Source of the DNA: Mucidula mucida
Lineage: Eukaryota; Basidiomycota; Agaricomycetes; Agaricales; Physalacriaceae
Assembly: GCA_015501055.1 (NCBI GenBank)
Contig: JADNYV010000434.1
Location: 1 to 28,951 of the forward strand
Reading direction: 5' to 3'
DNA: 28,951 bases
The first letter of the stretch is position 1. Every line of letters starts with the position of its first letter. Both the position numbers and the translations under genes were made by a program. The notes under the pieces were generated by a model, which was not told the DNA's origin, did not search any database, and saw only the letters and a list, made by a program, of their open reading frames with translations. Below, piece by piece: positions 1-9,710 of the stretch.

Positions 1-422
1 GCTGCGAGTGCCCGACACGCTAAAGAAGCACGCTTGGGTCCAGGATTCCAATTTGGGTCATCACATGTGCGCGTCCTTAGGGCTGGTCCGGTAAGGAGAA
101 TTAAGCGAGGAACCGTGTATCTTGTCACTTGCGTCGCCTCAAGTTTGGCTTGTTCAGATAAGAAAAGATGCTACTCTGTCCATACTGCCAGTGTCCGCAC
201 TGTTAGCACTTACAGCTCCTCCTCACCTCTGCGTTCTTGACCCCAGATGCCAAATTTTTTTTCTCCCTTCTCTATTGGCAAGACAGGCGACGAGACCGAA
301 CCCTTATTGAAGGTAACTTGTGTTGAGAACCACGACATATCCGACTCTAATTTGCGATTCTGATAGCCCAAACATGATCGTTTAAATCAGGATATGTTGA
401 ACACATTCAGTGGGCCCAACCA
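1..422. other. No gene recognised upstream of the DUF6535 remnant
   Basis: Short open frames exist on both strands but none shows a recognisable domain, a coherent splice pattern or a partner elsewhere in the window. The last part, from about 372, reads open into the DUF6535-like frame that follows and may hold part of its missing first exon, but no start codon can be assigned. Confidence 0.4.
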
Positions 423-2979
423 GGAGGAGGCTTGTGGGCGGCTTATTGAGCTACGGAGTACGACAAACAGACTTGCGGGAAATGGACAGAAGAGATTGAT
501 ACTTTGCTCGTGTTCGTGAGTGGTGTGTTGTATGAACAAGTTGGTGATTGAATTGGTAATAATACCAGGCTTGACCGCCTTTGTCGCGGCGTCATTTGCA
601 TGGCTGCAGCTGAAGGCGCCGGACGATACCGTCCGCGTTCTGCTGCAGATATCACAGCAGATCCAGGTCATCAACCCTGGGTTTACCCCCTTCTTCACAA
701 CAATCCCTCCCGCGGAGGCAGATTCCCCTATAGACTATGACACTGCTCGTCTTGTCAACGCTCTATGGTTTTCCAGTCTTTCACTATCGCTGACCGCGGC
801 ACTCGTAGGCATATTGTGCAAGCAGTGGGTTCGACTCTACCCACTGACGAACAATCTGGACTCGCTGAAGGCTTTCAGTCTTCGTCAGATGCGCCGTGAA
901 GGATTAGCTTCATATGGTGTTCCAGCGACAATTGCATCTATTGCTATCTTTCTCGAAATCTCTGTCGTTCTCTTCTTCGTTGGACTGGCGTACTTTACGT
1001 GGAACCTCGACAAGTTGGTCGGTATCCCCGTTCTCATCATCGCCTCATTCGTTGGCATTTTCCTCATCGCCACCACTATCACGCCGTTCATTCAATATAT
1101 CTACGTCATCCTTCGTCGTTCCTTTGATCCAATGCCCTCGCAATGCCCGTGGAAATCTCCACAGTCATGGCTTTTGATCAAAGCCTGGAATCTTGGGTTG
1201 CGTACTATTGGCAAAATCGTTGACTACAAGATATTCCGTCGCAGAAGCAATCTCATGAAACGGGAAGAATATCCTCATCCGCCGCTTGTAGCATCCATTT
1301 CATCTTGGTCGTCTTTTGATTATGCATGGACATCCCAGAATGACCAGTGTGACGCCACAGTCCTCGAGGGGCCAGGCGCACCCCCTTATCTTTCCTCTGG
1401 CCTGCCATCGGCCCTTGAGAGGATTGAATCCCCTGCAATGCCCCTCCTCGCTTATCACATCCTCACCAAGGCAATAAAGAGGCACGACGAGCAATCATTG
1501 CGAATCTTTAACCTCAGCCGCCATGACCCAGAAGTGGCTCGTCGCGCTGTGGCAACGGTCTCTAAAAGTTGCATAGGAAATGCTCGTAGAGTGGGAGCGG
1601 TAATAAATGTGAAAGGGGAAGATTTCCTTCACCAGCATGCATTAGAGGATGAACGGCGCGTTCGAATCAATCGGACTGTGCCGACCTGTATATTGGCCGC
1701 TTTCGAAGAATGGGCAACCTGTTCCAAACATTCTAGCAGCTGCAGTGGAGAGTTTACGCAAGCCACCTTGCTCTACCTTACCGGAATCAAAGGTTTTATA
1801 GGTTTGGAGCACTGTGCTCGCGTCATCGGTGCTCACTTAGGTCACCGAGGAAAGGGAATGGTGTTTCCACGAGACACCACGACTAAACGTCTTGAATACA
1901 CACTTCCCTCCGCCGTTCATGTTGTATTTTCCGCTCACATGGCGGCAGTTCTGGATCAAATAGACGCAGATTCGAGGGTTTTTTCACACGAAGTGGCCAA
2001 CCCGCACTCTCAAATGTATGTGGACTTGGGCCGAATACTTCTAGACATCCTGAGACAACTGTTCCAGAATGATGTGGTTATTATAAACACACTTGACGAG
2101 TACGAAGTGCCCGGACGGGATTTCCTACTGGCTCATAATATTCCCGCCTTTCATTGCGTACTTTGGCGTATTTTCCTGACATCATACGGTACTTCATAGC
2201 GAGCCGCGGATCCAAAGAAGGCCAAGAACTGTACAAACAAATCTTCAAACATTTGTATGACTATGTACGCGAGCACTTAGCGACTATAGTCTCGGATCCA
2301 CGTTGGCATTCCAGAAACTAATTGGGAAGGAAGGAACTTCGCGATCTTATAAAGGCACTGAGAGCGTCATCACTGGCGGACTTGCAAATCTTCTGGTACG
2401 CGAGCTCGCTGACACAAGTCTTGCAGTTGCTCCAGCCTTTACCAATGTCAGTGACATTACCAGTTGAATGGGATAAATTAGTCAGTGCCATGCAGAACAA
2501 GTCGCCATCAAGTGGATACTCGTTTAGCCTGCCCGCCATCATGAAGTCTCTTTGGAGACTCCGACAGGTCATTCTTCGACAGCCACCTACATACAGGGTT
2601 TGTCGTCACGGGTGGTGTTCGTTCTGCAGATGGCCAACATCAGACACTCCATCTAGCGCTGGCATCACCGTCCCACCCTCATGACCAATTCCCCGCATGG
2701 TTTGAGCCAACAGCCTTCGATGGCCCTTGCATTCCCCAGTCGCCGGAGTCTTACGGCTTTGACCCAGAGGCACAGCTAGATCCATCTCACAGTCCACTAT
2801 ATCCAGACGAGGAAGCGGAGACGCCTGGGACAGGCACAGAGCCATCGCGGACAGGCTCAGAGACGGGCAGTGTACACGAGGCGACGGGTACGGACAAGAG
2901 CGCGGAAGAGGCCTTAGAAGCGCATACTGCAACCGGTAACACCCCAAGGAAATTGAGCGACAGTATATCGAACGTCTGA
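423..2979 (+). pseudogene. DUF6535-type membrane protein gene, probably decayed
   Basis: Family resemblance is to the DUF6535 membrane proteins that are abundant in Agaricomycetes; their function is unknown. The N-terminal signature is visible as GLWAAY, then EYDKQTCGKWTEEIDTLLVF, then, after a 46-nt intron at 523-568, GLTAFVAASFAWLQLK. The main exon (569-2199) carries three further hydrophobic segments: around LVNALWFSSLSLSLTAALVG, around ATIASIAIFLEISVVLFFVG, and around VLIIASFVGIFLIATTI. Damage: an in-frame TGA at 447-449 sits inside the N-terminal signature. The main frame stops at 2197-2199, while good coding sequence continues in another frame (SRGSKEGQELYKQIFKHLYD). That frame meets TAA at 2319-2321 and then stays open to 2684. 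A proline- and acid-rich tail in a third frame ends at TGA 2977-2979. An unusual intron could explain one of these breaks but hardly all. No in-frame ATG was found for the first exon. Confidence 0.7.
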
Positions 2980-3171
2980 GATAAATATTGTGTGGTAGTT
3001 ACTATACACGACTTGATATACTTACACACCTAATTACGAGTGTAGCATCGATAGCATCGCATTTGACGGCTTCTTCAAGGGCGCGATGGAAACTATAGCG
3101 CATCATCGAATCAACAGTTGATACGAAAGTTTGGATCGTTCAAAGTATGGATGTATAACACTGTGGCGTCC

Positions 3172-6115
3172 CTACAGATACTCGTCTGGTTGTTCTGAAT
3201 CGCCTGAAAGAACTCCAGCAACCCAACCTGTGATTCCCTCGATTTTACTGTATGGTATATCGACCTCCGTAAGTGTATGCCCCAAAACATCATCCCTGGG
3301 CATGTCAGCTTCCTTCCACGTTTGATAATCTTCTCGAAACAGCGCTTCAAGTGCTTCCTCCGCATGTGCGTCTATGAGCTCGAATACCCGAGATCCGAAG
3401 TCTAGTGAGTTAACAGCCTTCACGAATCCAACAAGTTTGAAAGCATCATATGGCTCACGAACGTCGAAGACGTAGTCCGATACCTCGTGGATTATGCACT
3501 GCAATATGAAGTCAGTGGCGAAGCTCTCGTCTAGTGTATCTGAACGTACCTGCTTTGCTTCGTCCATGTATGCCATTACCACAGTGACCAGGTGGCGGTC
3601 GATGAGTAAGCCGATTACAGGCGCATTGACATGATGAAGCTCCCATAGAGCGAGCGCGGATCTGAGCGCTATCGATAGATGCGCGAGGTGTTTAAACCTC
3701 TCGTTGGGATCATTGGGTATCGCCACATATTCGACCACCAGTACCGGTAATGAAACTTTCTTGACACCGGTTTTGTCGGAGTAGTCAGTCGTAACCGTAA
3801 AGTCGGGTAGCAGATGCCTCAAAGCTGACTCTTTACGCTTGCGCAAGATGACTTGCTTGTCAGGGAGACAGATGAGGAATGCACAGTTTGGCCGTATTTC
3901 ATCTGTTCCCGGAGGGAAATGGACCTTTGGGCCCGCTTCAAGGAGAGTACGATGAACATTCCACTGTGGATGATAACTGAGGAAGATAGGCGATTGCGAA
4001 AAGGTGTTGAGGAAGGATAACTTACAAGAGTGACATCCCTATCTCATTCCGAGCTCTCCATGCTCGGGAGAATAAGGAATTGTACAGGACGGCCCAGTGA
4101 TTTGTGGACCCCTCAACGCGCATGCTAGACAGATGCCTGGCCTGTGCACAAAAATTTTGGGAACAAAATAGGGCGAACATCAAGGGTGATTCGATGTCTG
4201 TTGGCGGGTCTGAGATCGAACTCGGTAGTTTCAGGTACGAGGGGAGTACCATGGGAATGATGGGCTCATAAACGTTCTGCAACAGTCTCTCTTTCGCTTC
4301 CTCGACGACGGCCTTTACGTGAAACATGAGCCCGCAGTGTCCCCCGAGACACAAGAAACTTACTGAAACATGGGCATCTCCAAATCGCGCGCGCGCCTCA
4401 AATGCATGCAGCCATTCTTTGACAGGCACCGGTAAATCAGAAATTTCTTGGCTTGGGCGGAGAATAACTTGGGCTGCTCGTAGCCAGCTCTTGATAGTAG
4501 CTGGAGATTCCATTGAGATGAGGAAACTAAGTGAACAAAGGTCAAACATATGCTTTGCGGGATAATGATAACGTACTCCATCACTCTGTCCTCGACGACC
4601 CACGCGGGGCGCGAGATATCAATCGCGCGACGCCTCTTCAATGGAACAGCGGTCTTCCTACGCCAGTTGAGTGGCCGTAACGTCGTGTCTTGCGCTTGAC
4701 TAGCAAGCTCATGCTCCACATTGTGTGCGCTAACACGGAGTTTCGAAATCATGTCGTATATGTGCATGACATGTAAACCCTCCTCCAATAGATCTAAGGT
4801 CCAATCCGGCTGAGAGGCGTTGAGTACAACATTGTGCATGGTTGGCTAGTCAAAATGTATATCAGATACGCAGTATCGAGACTCGGAGGAAGAACCCACA
4901 ACTATCTGTCCAGAGTGCTCTTCCATCATACCAATGAAGGGATAAACATAATATCGATCAAAAAGAAGGCCAACCAAAGGCGTCTTGAGACCCAGGACGG
5001 CGTGCACAGGAAGTGCGGCGGTCATACAGGCCATAAGGTGTTCTTTGTGGCGGCCGTCGATTCCGCGTGTACCCTTCCAATGCGGATGCGCTTTGTTGTA
5101 TACCGCTATAAGTAAAGGAATTTCGAGAATCTCCGACTCATCCTTGGAGAATACCCATGCGGGATGATACTGGCGCGCGGCACGTAGGCGCGCACCGGAG
5201 AGAGGAATCTGTACAGATAAGACGACGTCGGGAATGATAACGGGACATTCGAGAGTGGCTGGAGTACCAGTTGTAGGGTACAGAGACCAGCGCGGACGAA
5301 AACTAGGAACGGTGAAACTCATTGGCAAAGGGTTTGATGTCAACGCTCTTACCGTATGCTAATGTTTGTCTTGTGGAGCTCCTCGTACCAAGCATTCTGG
5401 AGGAGTAAATCATAGGCAGGATACCAATCTAAAGTCGGAGTCATTGGGTTGTCAGCGTTGATAAAGTCGCCGGATCCAGCATGATACCCAATAGCCTCTT
5501 CAACGTCGTTTGTTGAAAATGAGATTACATAGCTGCGGTGAATAAGTGCAGCTAAAGGTGCTCCAGAGCATTCTACTGGATAGAAGTCGTAGCATGGGTG
5601 ACGTAGTCCTGCGCCAGATTTGTAGGCATTCCGGATTTCACGACCCAGAACTTTAAGTTCCAGTCGCGAAGAGCCAGGGATGTCATCACGCGTTGCCACA
5701 CCCTAATTGGTATTAGGTTCGACATGAGAGACGGAAAGCAGAGGATAAACTTACCGCCAGATTGGGCAAGTGGTAGACGAAAAGTTTGTTGATGACATCA
5801 AGCCTCTCGGCGCTCAAATTCAGGCGGTCGCCTAGGTCTACATTGTATTTGAAAGAGATACTCGGGCCTCTCTGATACGTGTACGACGCGTCAGCGTGTG
5901 GAATCGAACTTGTATCCCTAAGACAATATAGAAGCCTATAATTCATTTTAGGTAAGTACTAGGCGAAAAAAACTTTACAATCAGACTCACTCTCGCACTT
6001 CGTCGTCTGGGCAATACGGGTGCAAAGATGGAGAATCCAAAGCCGATTTTACACTAGTTGGAGTGTCGATACCCGAAAGATACTGGTACAGGAAGCTTGA
6101 ACTTTGAACAGACAT
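3172..6115 (-). CDS. Two-module protein of unknown function, copy A (intact, 9 exons, 835 aa)
   Basis: Not a family I can name. Nine exons join without a frame break: 6115-5991, 5917-5755, 5702-5353, 5302-4870, 4809-4577, 4526-4364, 4312-4026, 3976-3550 and 3498-3172. All introns are 49-60 nt except the first (73 nt). The 835-residue product is an internal duplication: residues about 1-395 match about 396-835. Examples are IPLLIAVYNKAHP with LPVLVVEYVAIPND, TPLVGLLFDRYYV with APVIGLLIDRHLV, and IGMMEEH with MAYMDEA. Each module has a PD pair (residues 237-238 and 642-643) followed by a hydrophobic strand ending VYNK or VEYV, which recalls a degenerate PD-(D/E)XK core; this is inference. No signal peptide or membrane segment is seen, so it is probably intracellular. 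A damaged copy lies at 9711-12579, and the splice sites were checked against it. The ATG at 6115 is the first in frame. The hinge region holds a basic patch (PLKRRR). Confidence 0.75.
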
Positions 6116-6211
6116 GACTGTGTGAGTTTAGGACTACGGACATGAGTATCTTGTACTTCAACTTGCCAGAACGTTGAAGAACACGAACATGATGCTGTAA
6201 AATAACAGGAG

Positions 6212-6344
6212 TGGCTTCGGCAGGATTCGAAAACATGGTGACCGCATGTCAGCCGGGGCCGCTGCCGCTAATACGCGTTTCTCTTCGGTTTCTCTTCACC
6301 CGCCATGTCCTCTCCTTAACACTCGACGCCGACGACAACGACAA
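6212..6344 (+). promoter_or_regulatory. 5' flank conserved with the intact ornithine carrier gene
   Basis: These bases match 15471-15581 closely up to the ATG of each carrier gene. The match includes a shared GCTGCCGCTAATACGCGTTT stretch and a CGAC-rich run just before the ATG. Copy 1 has a small extra repeat (TTCTCTTCGG/TTTCTCTTCA). It is the leader or core promoter carried along in the duplication. Confidence 0.5.
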
Positions 6345-7003
6345 ATGCATTCGAGTGGCTCGAAAGGCATCGAGGACGATGCTGCCATCGTCACTGCCCG
6401 CGAGGCCTTGAAAGATGTCGCATTCGGTAGTGTAAGCCATTTGTTCGCATCCGAATTTTTGACTGGACGTCAATCAAGCTCGCCGGGATGTTCTCGGAAG
6501 TCTTTGACTATCCATTCGACCTAGCCTAAGGTTGACTTCAAGCGCAAATGCTTACTCTGGCGTAGTCTCTTTACCGACCGTATAAAAGTGACAAGTCAAC
6601 GTCACATCAGAGGGTTCGGTTACAGGACTAACGAGCGCGCACATACCCTCCATACATACCACTCTCAAACCGATTAAGAAGATTGTTCAAGCAGCGATCG
6701 CTCCCAACTCATTTCCACGTGCACATTTATCTACCCTCATTTCAAACGGGTCAAGAGCAGAAGTAGAGGCCTATAGAAAGCGACTACCCGGTCCTTTCGC
6801 CATTATCAAGACTACCATCCAGGACCACGGTGTTCGCGGCTTATGGCTTGGACATACTGGTACCATACTTCGAGAAACGGGTGGGACCGCGTCCTGGTTC
6901 GCAGTCAAAGAGTATCTCGCGTCTTCTCTCAAGTCTCGGCGACTTGGCGAGGGCATACCTGGGGAGCTCTTGCCGTGGGAGTCAGCAGTGTCCGGTGCCC
7001 TAA
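6345..7003 (+). pseudogene. Truncated mitochondrial ornithine carrier gene (copy 1)
   Basis: This is a clear copy of the intact carrier at 15582-16854. The first exon (ATG at 6345) is almost identical. The second exon begins with LAGMFSEVFDYPFDLA but has a TAA where the intact copy has AAA, which destroys the first carrier signature (PxDxxK). After about 6560 the end of exon 2, all of exon 3 and the second signature (TPIELVK) are gone, replaced by about 90 bases of unrelated sequence. Homology resumes near 6630 in exon 4 and runs at high identity to about 7003, where the frame for the third repeat is lost. Two of three signatures are absent and the first is cut by a stop, so no working carrier can be made. 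High identity in the remaining blocks indicates a recent duplication. Confidence 0.9.
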
Positions 7004-7509
7004 GGATTCTCCCAGTGGCGCAAATGGTAACCCGGGACGGGAACAAAGGACGACTTCATCTGGCACTTTCTATACATTACGCGCGCGAGCGGCACGTCCG
7101 GCAGAGATTGAGTCCATGAGCGCCCGCAGACGGAGATATTTTGTAGTAGACTCTCCCTGCGTTAAAGAGACAGACGTTGGTTATAAAGAGGGTCAGTGGA
7201 TGCAAGTCCGAGAACTCACACGCTGTGTTCGCTAGATCCGTACAGAGCGCTGAGGGCCCAACTGCGTTGAAACAGCGCTGCTTAACAGTCTTTGGACAGT
7301 TTATGCCAATGATTTCCTCTCGATGTATCGGCGTCTAGTCACAACTCCCATCGGCAGAACATCGCTTCACGTCAATCACGGGCTCAAGACGAATCACCTT
7401 CAGGTTTTGAAGAGGTTTTTGATCTCATTGGAAAGCCATGTATGTCCTTTATCGACATCCTGCTGAACCATGCCCTCCGGCCAACTTGGACCTCAGGTTG
7501 TTCTTTGGA
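7004..7509. other. Interval between carrier pseudogene and KEN-box gene
   Basis: No recognised gene. A coding-like plus-strand stretch ends at the gtaagt donor at 7510 (reading SGFEEVFDLIGKPCMSFIDI). It may be an upstream exon of the following gene or chance; the equivalent place in copy 2 (before 21132) does not show an obvious match. Confidence 0.3.
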
Positions 7510-7557
7510 GTAAGTTGTTCCTCGGCCTGATGATTAGACTGATCGACTTACCAGCAG
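7510..7557 (+). other. Intron in the 5' leader of the KEN-box gene, copy 1
   Basis: A GTAAGTTGTTCCT donor and a CCAGCAG acceptor bound a 48-nt intron about 110 bases before the ATG. The second copy has an intron of the same 48-nt length at 21132-21179 with the related donor GTGAGTTGTTCCT. Conservation of the length and donor argues for real splicing of the leader. Whether the upstream exon is coding is unknown. Confidence 0.55.
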
Positions 7558-7669
7558 AGACCAGACGAACATGTCTAAGATCTCAGCGATAGGAGTCAAG
7601 GAGACTGCTTCTTATACTGGGGCAAGAACGCAGGAAGCGTCACTTATTTCTTGCCTTCTCACCTCCACC

Positions 7670-8435
7670 ATGCCTGCTACCGCCTCCGTCCCCACACACT
7701 CTCGCTGCATCGCTTGGTTCCTGGGGAAATCCAGCAGATCAACCAGTGAAGGGTTTGTCGAAGACACCGAAGAGTTACGCATAGTGAGCTGGCCCCTTTA
7801 ATTGATTTCGTCGGTTCTGACACACGCAGCCCGCGCCTACTACACTCCAGGATGATTCTTATACATACCAGCCTCAGGCCTTCAATACGGGTGCGGCGCT
7901 CTTCACACTACCGCAGCATGCGCCCCTTGACCTGCTTGAGCTTTCTCTCCTCTGCGCAGCTCAAGGGATCGCCGCTATACCTGAGGAGCCGCAGACTCCT
8001 GTCTTGCGCACTGCAGTGGCCGCTGCCGCTAAGGTTACAGTCGTTGAATTGGTACAACCAATGCCAATGGAAGTCGAGGTACGAAATCCTGATGCTGATG
8101 CTGCTGATCCTGCTGACGGTGACCTTCAGATTCTCCTTCCTACCCCGACTGTTTCTCTCACACCACCAACACCCACGAAGAGAAAACCCAAGGCTGACTC
8201 CAGATCGTTTGCACCTCTCCAGAGCGCTCCTGGAACTTTGAGGCCGAGTGGTAAATGGCGTGGCAGGAAGCATACCTCCAGCCGACGCGCGCATGATAAA
8301 GAAAATATCGCACCAGCGACACCTAGCCGCCCATTGAAGACAAGAGAGGAGGGGCTCAAGTCATACATGCCGCCTGTGCGCCTCCGGTGTACGCCAAGGT
8401 CAAGAAAGTACCTCCCCATACCCGACTTCAAATAG
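7670..8435 (+). CDS. Small proline-rich basic protein with KEN box, copy 1
   Basis: Unknown function. Exon 1 is 7670-7783 (38 codons) and exon 2 is 7830-8435, joined across a 46-nt GTGAGC...ACGCAG intron, giving 239 residues. A second, in-frame 51-nt intron at 8079-8129 is possible, which would give 222. The start ATG follows CACC and is shared with copy 2 (MPATA). The middle is acidic and hydrophobic (VTVVELVQPMPMEVEV). The C-terminal half is basic and proline-rich: TPTKRKPKADSRSFAPLQS, then RRAHDKENIAPATPSRPLKT. The KEN triplet flanked by basic and proline residues resembles an APC/C degron and the KRK cluster a nuclear localisation signal; both are inference from short motifs. Copy 2 at 21295 is about as well preserved. 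Structured repeats follow in both 3' flanks. Confidence 0.65.
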
Positions 8436-8552
8436 ATTTTAGATTGCTCGTAGGTTCTCACATGATATATCCTGCTATATGGTTCCGCTCTTCAATTGCT
8501 TGCTAAAATGCTCTACAGTTCCATTTCGTATCACTTATATTCTACTTTACTG

Positions 8553-8692
8553 TCTGTAGTCCACTGTTCGCGCGGTGTTGAAGCAGATATTTTTTATTTC
8601 ATATCATCTTACATCTACTCTATGCTACTTTCCATGCTCATAACTGTATTATATCTGTAGTGCACTGTTCGCCCGGGCGGTGTGGAAATAGA
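8553..8692 (+). repeat. Hairpin-like repeats in the 3' flank of KEN-box gene copy 1
   Basis: Two units lie at 8553-8587 and 8654-8692. The first reads TCTGTAGTCCACTG then TTCGCGCGGTGTTGAAGCAGA. TCTG can pair with CAGA, TC with GA, and CAC with GTG around a GC-rich loop. The second is diverged but holds the perfect palindrome CGCCCGGGCG in the loop. Three further units occur in the same place behind copy 2 (22185-22376). Confidence 0.7.
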
Positions 8693-8699
8693 TTTTGTT

Positions 8700-9657
8700 G
8701 CGAAGCTTTTGAGGACAATGACTACAACAGGTGAGACACCTACTGGTCTAAGTCGCGCACGTCGTGTGCAGTGAGGACAGCGCTCGCGCATTAATGTATA
8801 TGGAGAAAAGAGCAACGATAGCTTGGAAAGGATACAAAGAGTGTACGTGCGTGAAGACTCAGACCCAGATGGCGGTGAACAGGCAGAGATGCGACAACTG
8901 TATTGGCGCAGTATATGGCTAACAGTCTTCGACATCTTTTGTTGAACTTGCGAAGCCCACGAATGCGCCACAAGAGCCAGAGTAGGCCTACGGAATCTAT
9001 AAACGGGTTTAGCACCGCCATCACACGGCATTTACAATTGAGGGACTCGACGCGACCCGCTCGGCGCTTCATCAACTGGTGCGACCAACTTGGTACGCGA
9101 AAGCTCAGCCGCTGATTTCATGTACATCGCAATCATCGAGACGTATCCCATACACATTGGGTTGGGAATTGAGGTTGTATTGTGATGTTTCTACAGCGTG
9201 CTCTCCTGTCGATATACGGTTGGACGAGTACACACAGTGTCGTGGCGTTTGATTCGCAGCGAAAGCGTTTAGTTATTCACTGGTTGGCAGAAGAGGGCTT
9301 CCTTCGTTTCCTTCACGCACGCGAACGGAATAACTGGTTCTACGAGGGGGGACACGTTAGACATTGTGGAGGTTGTAGTACGTTCTTCGCGATCAGTAGT
9401 GGGTCGTAAGTTTTCTACGTGGGTACGCGGTGAAGGTTGATCTTTTCATTGAAACAAGTACAAATCAACTGGAGTACAAAAAGGTAGACCCTACGCCCCG
9501 CTCGCTGCTGACTGTGAAGGACGAAAGTGCCTACATTCGCATCTCACTGTCGTATCGAAACGCTTTCCCGCTCGCTTCACCGCTCCAACGGAGCTTGACT
9601 ATAACGCATCAATGGGACCTAGAAATCGACATCTTTCGTGCCAGCGCCAGCGCAGTT
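8700..9657. other. Intergenic interval with only fragmentary coding-like sequence
   Basis: No complete gene recognised. One plus-strand stretch at 8790-8945 reads like a coding fragment (ERIQRVYVREDSDPDG, then QLYWRSIWLTVFDIF) and ends in TGA, with no start or splice partner seen. Other open frames around 9182-9409 and 9430-9672 show no known domain. Homology to copy A of the two-module locus begins at about 9658. Confidence 0.35.
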
Positions 9658-9710
9658 GACACGAAAGTTTGAATTGTTCATACTTATGGAAGTCATACAT
9701 TGCGGCGTCC

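Noticed and set aside
6771..7046. Minus-strand open frame opposite carrier exon 4 (also at 16359-16754)
   Set aside because: Shadow of the carrier coding sequence with no independent features.
8126..8461. Minus-strand open frame opposite the KEN-box gene (also at 21737-21988)
   Set aside because: Conserved in both copies only as the complement of the coding strand; no splice or domain support.
8553..8692. Hairpin units as a CRISPR array or snoRNA genes
   Set aside because: Too few, irregular and diverged units in a eukaryotic 3' flank; no C/D boxes or H/ACA boxes at the needed distances.
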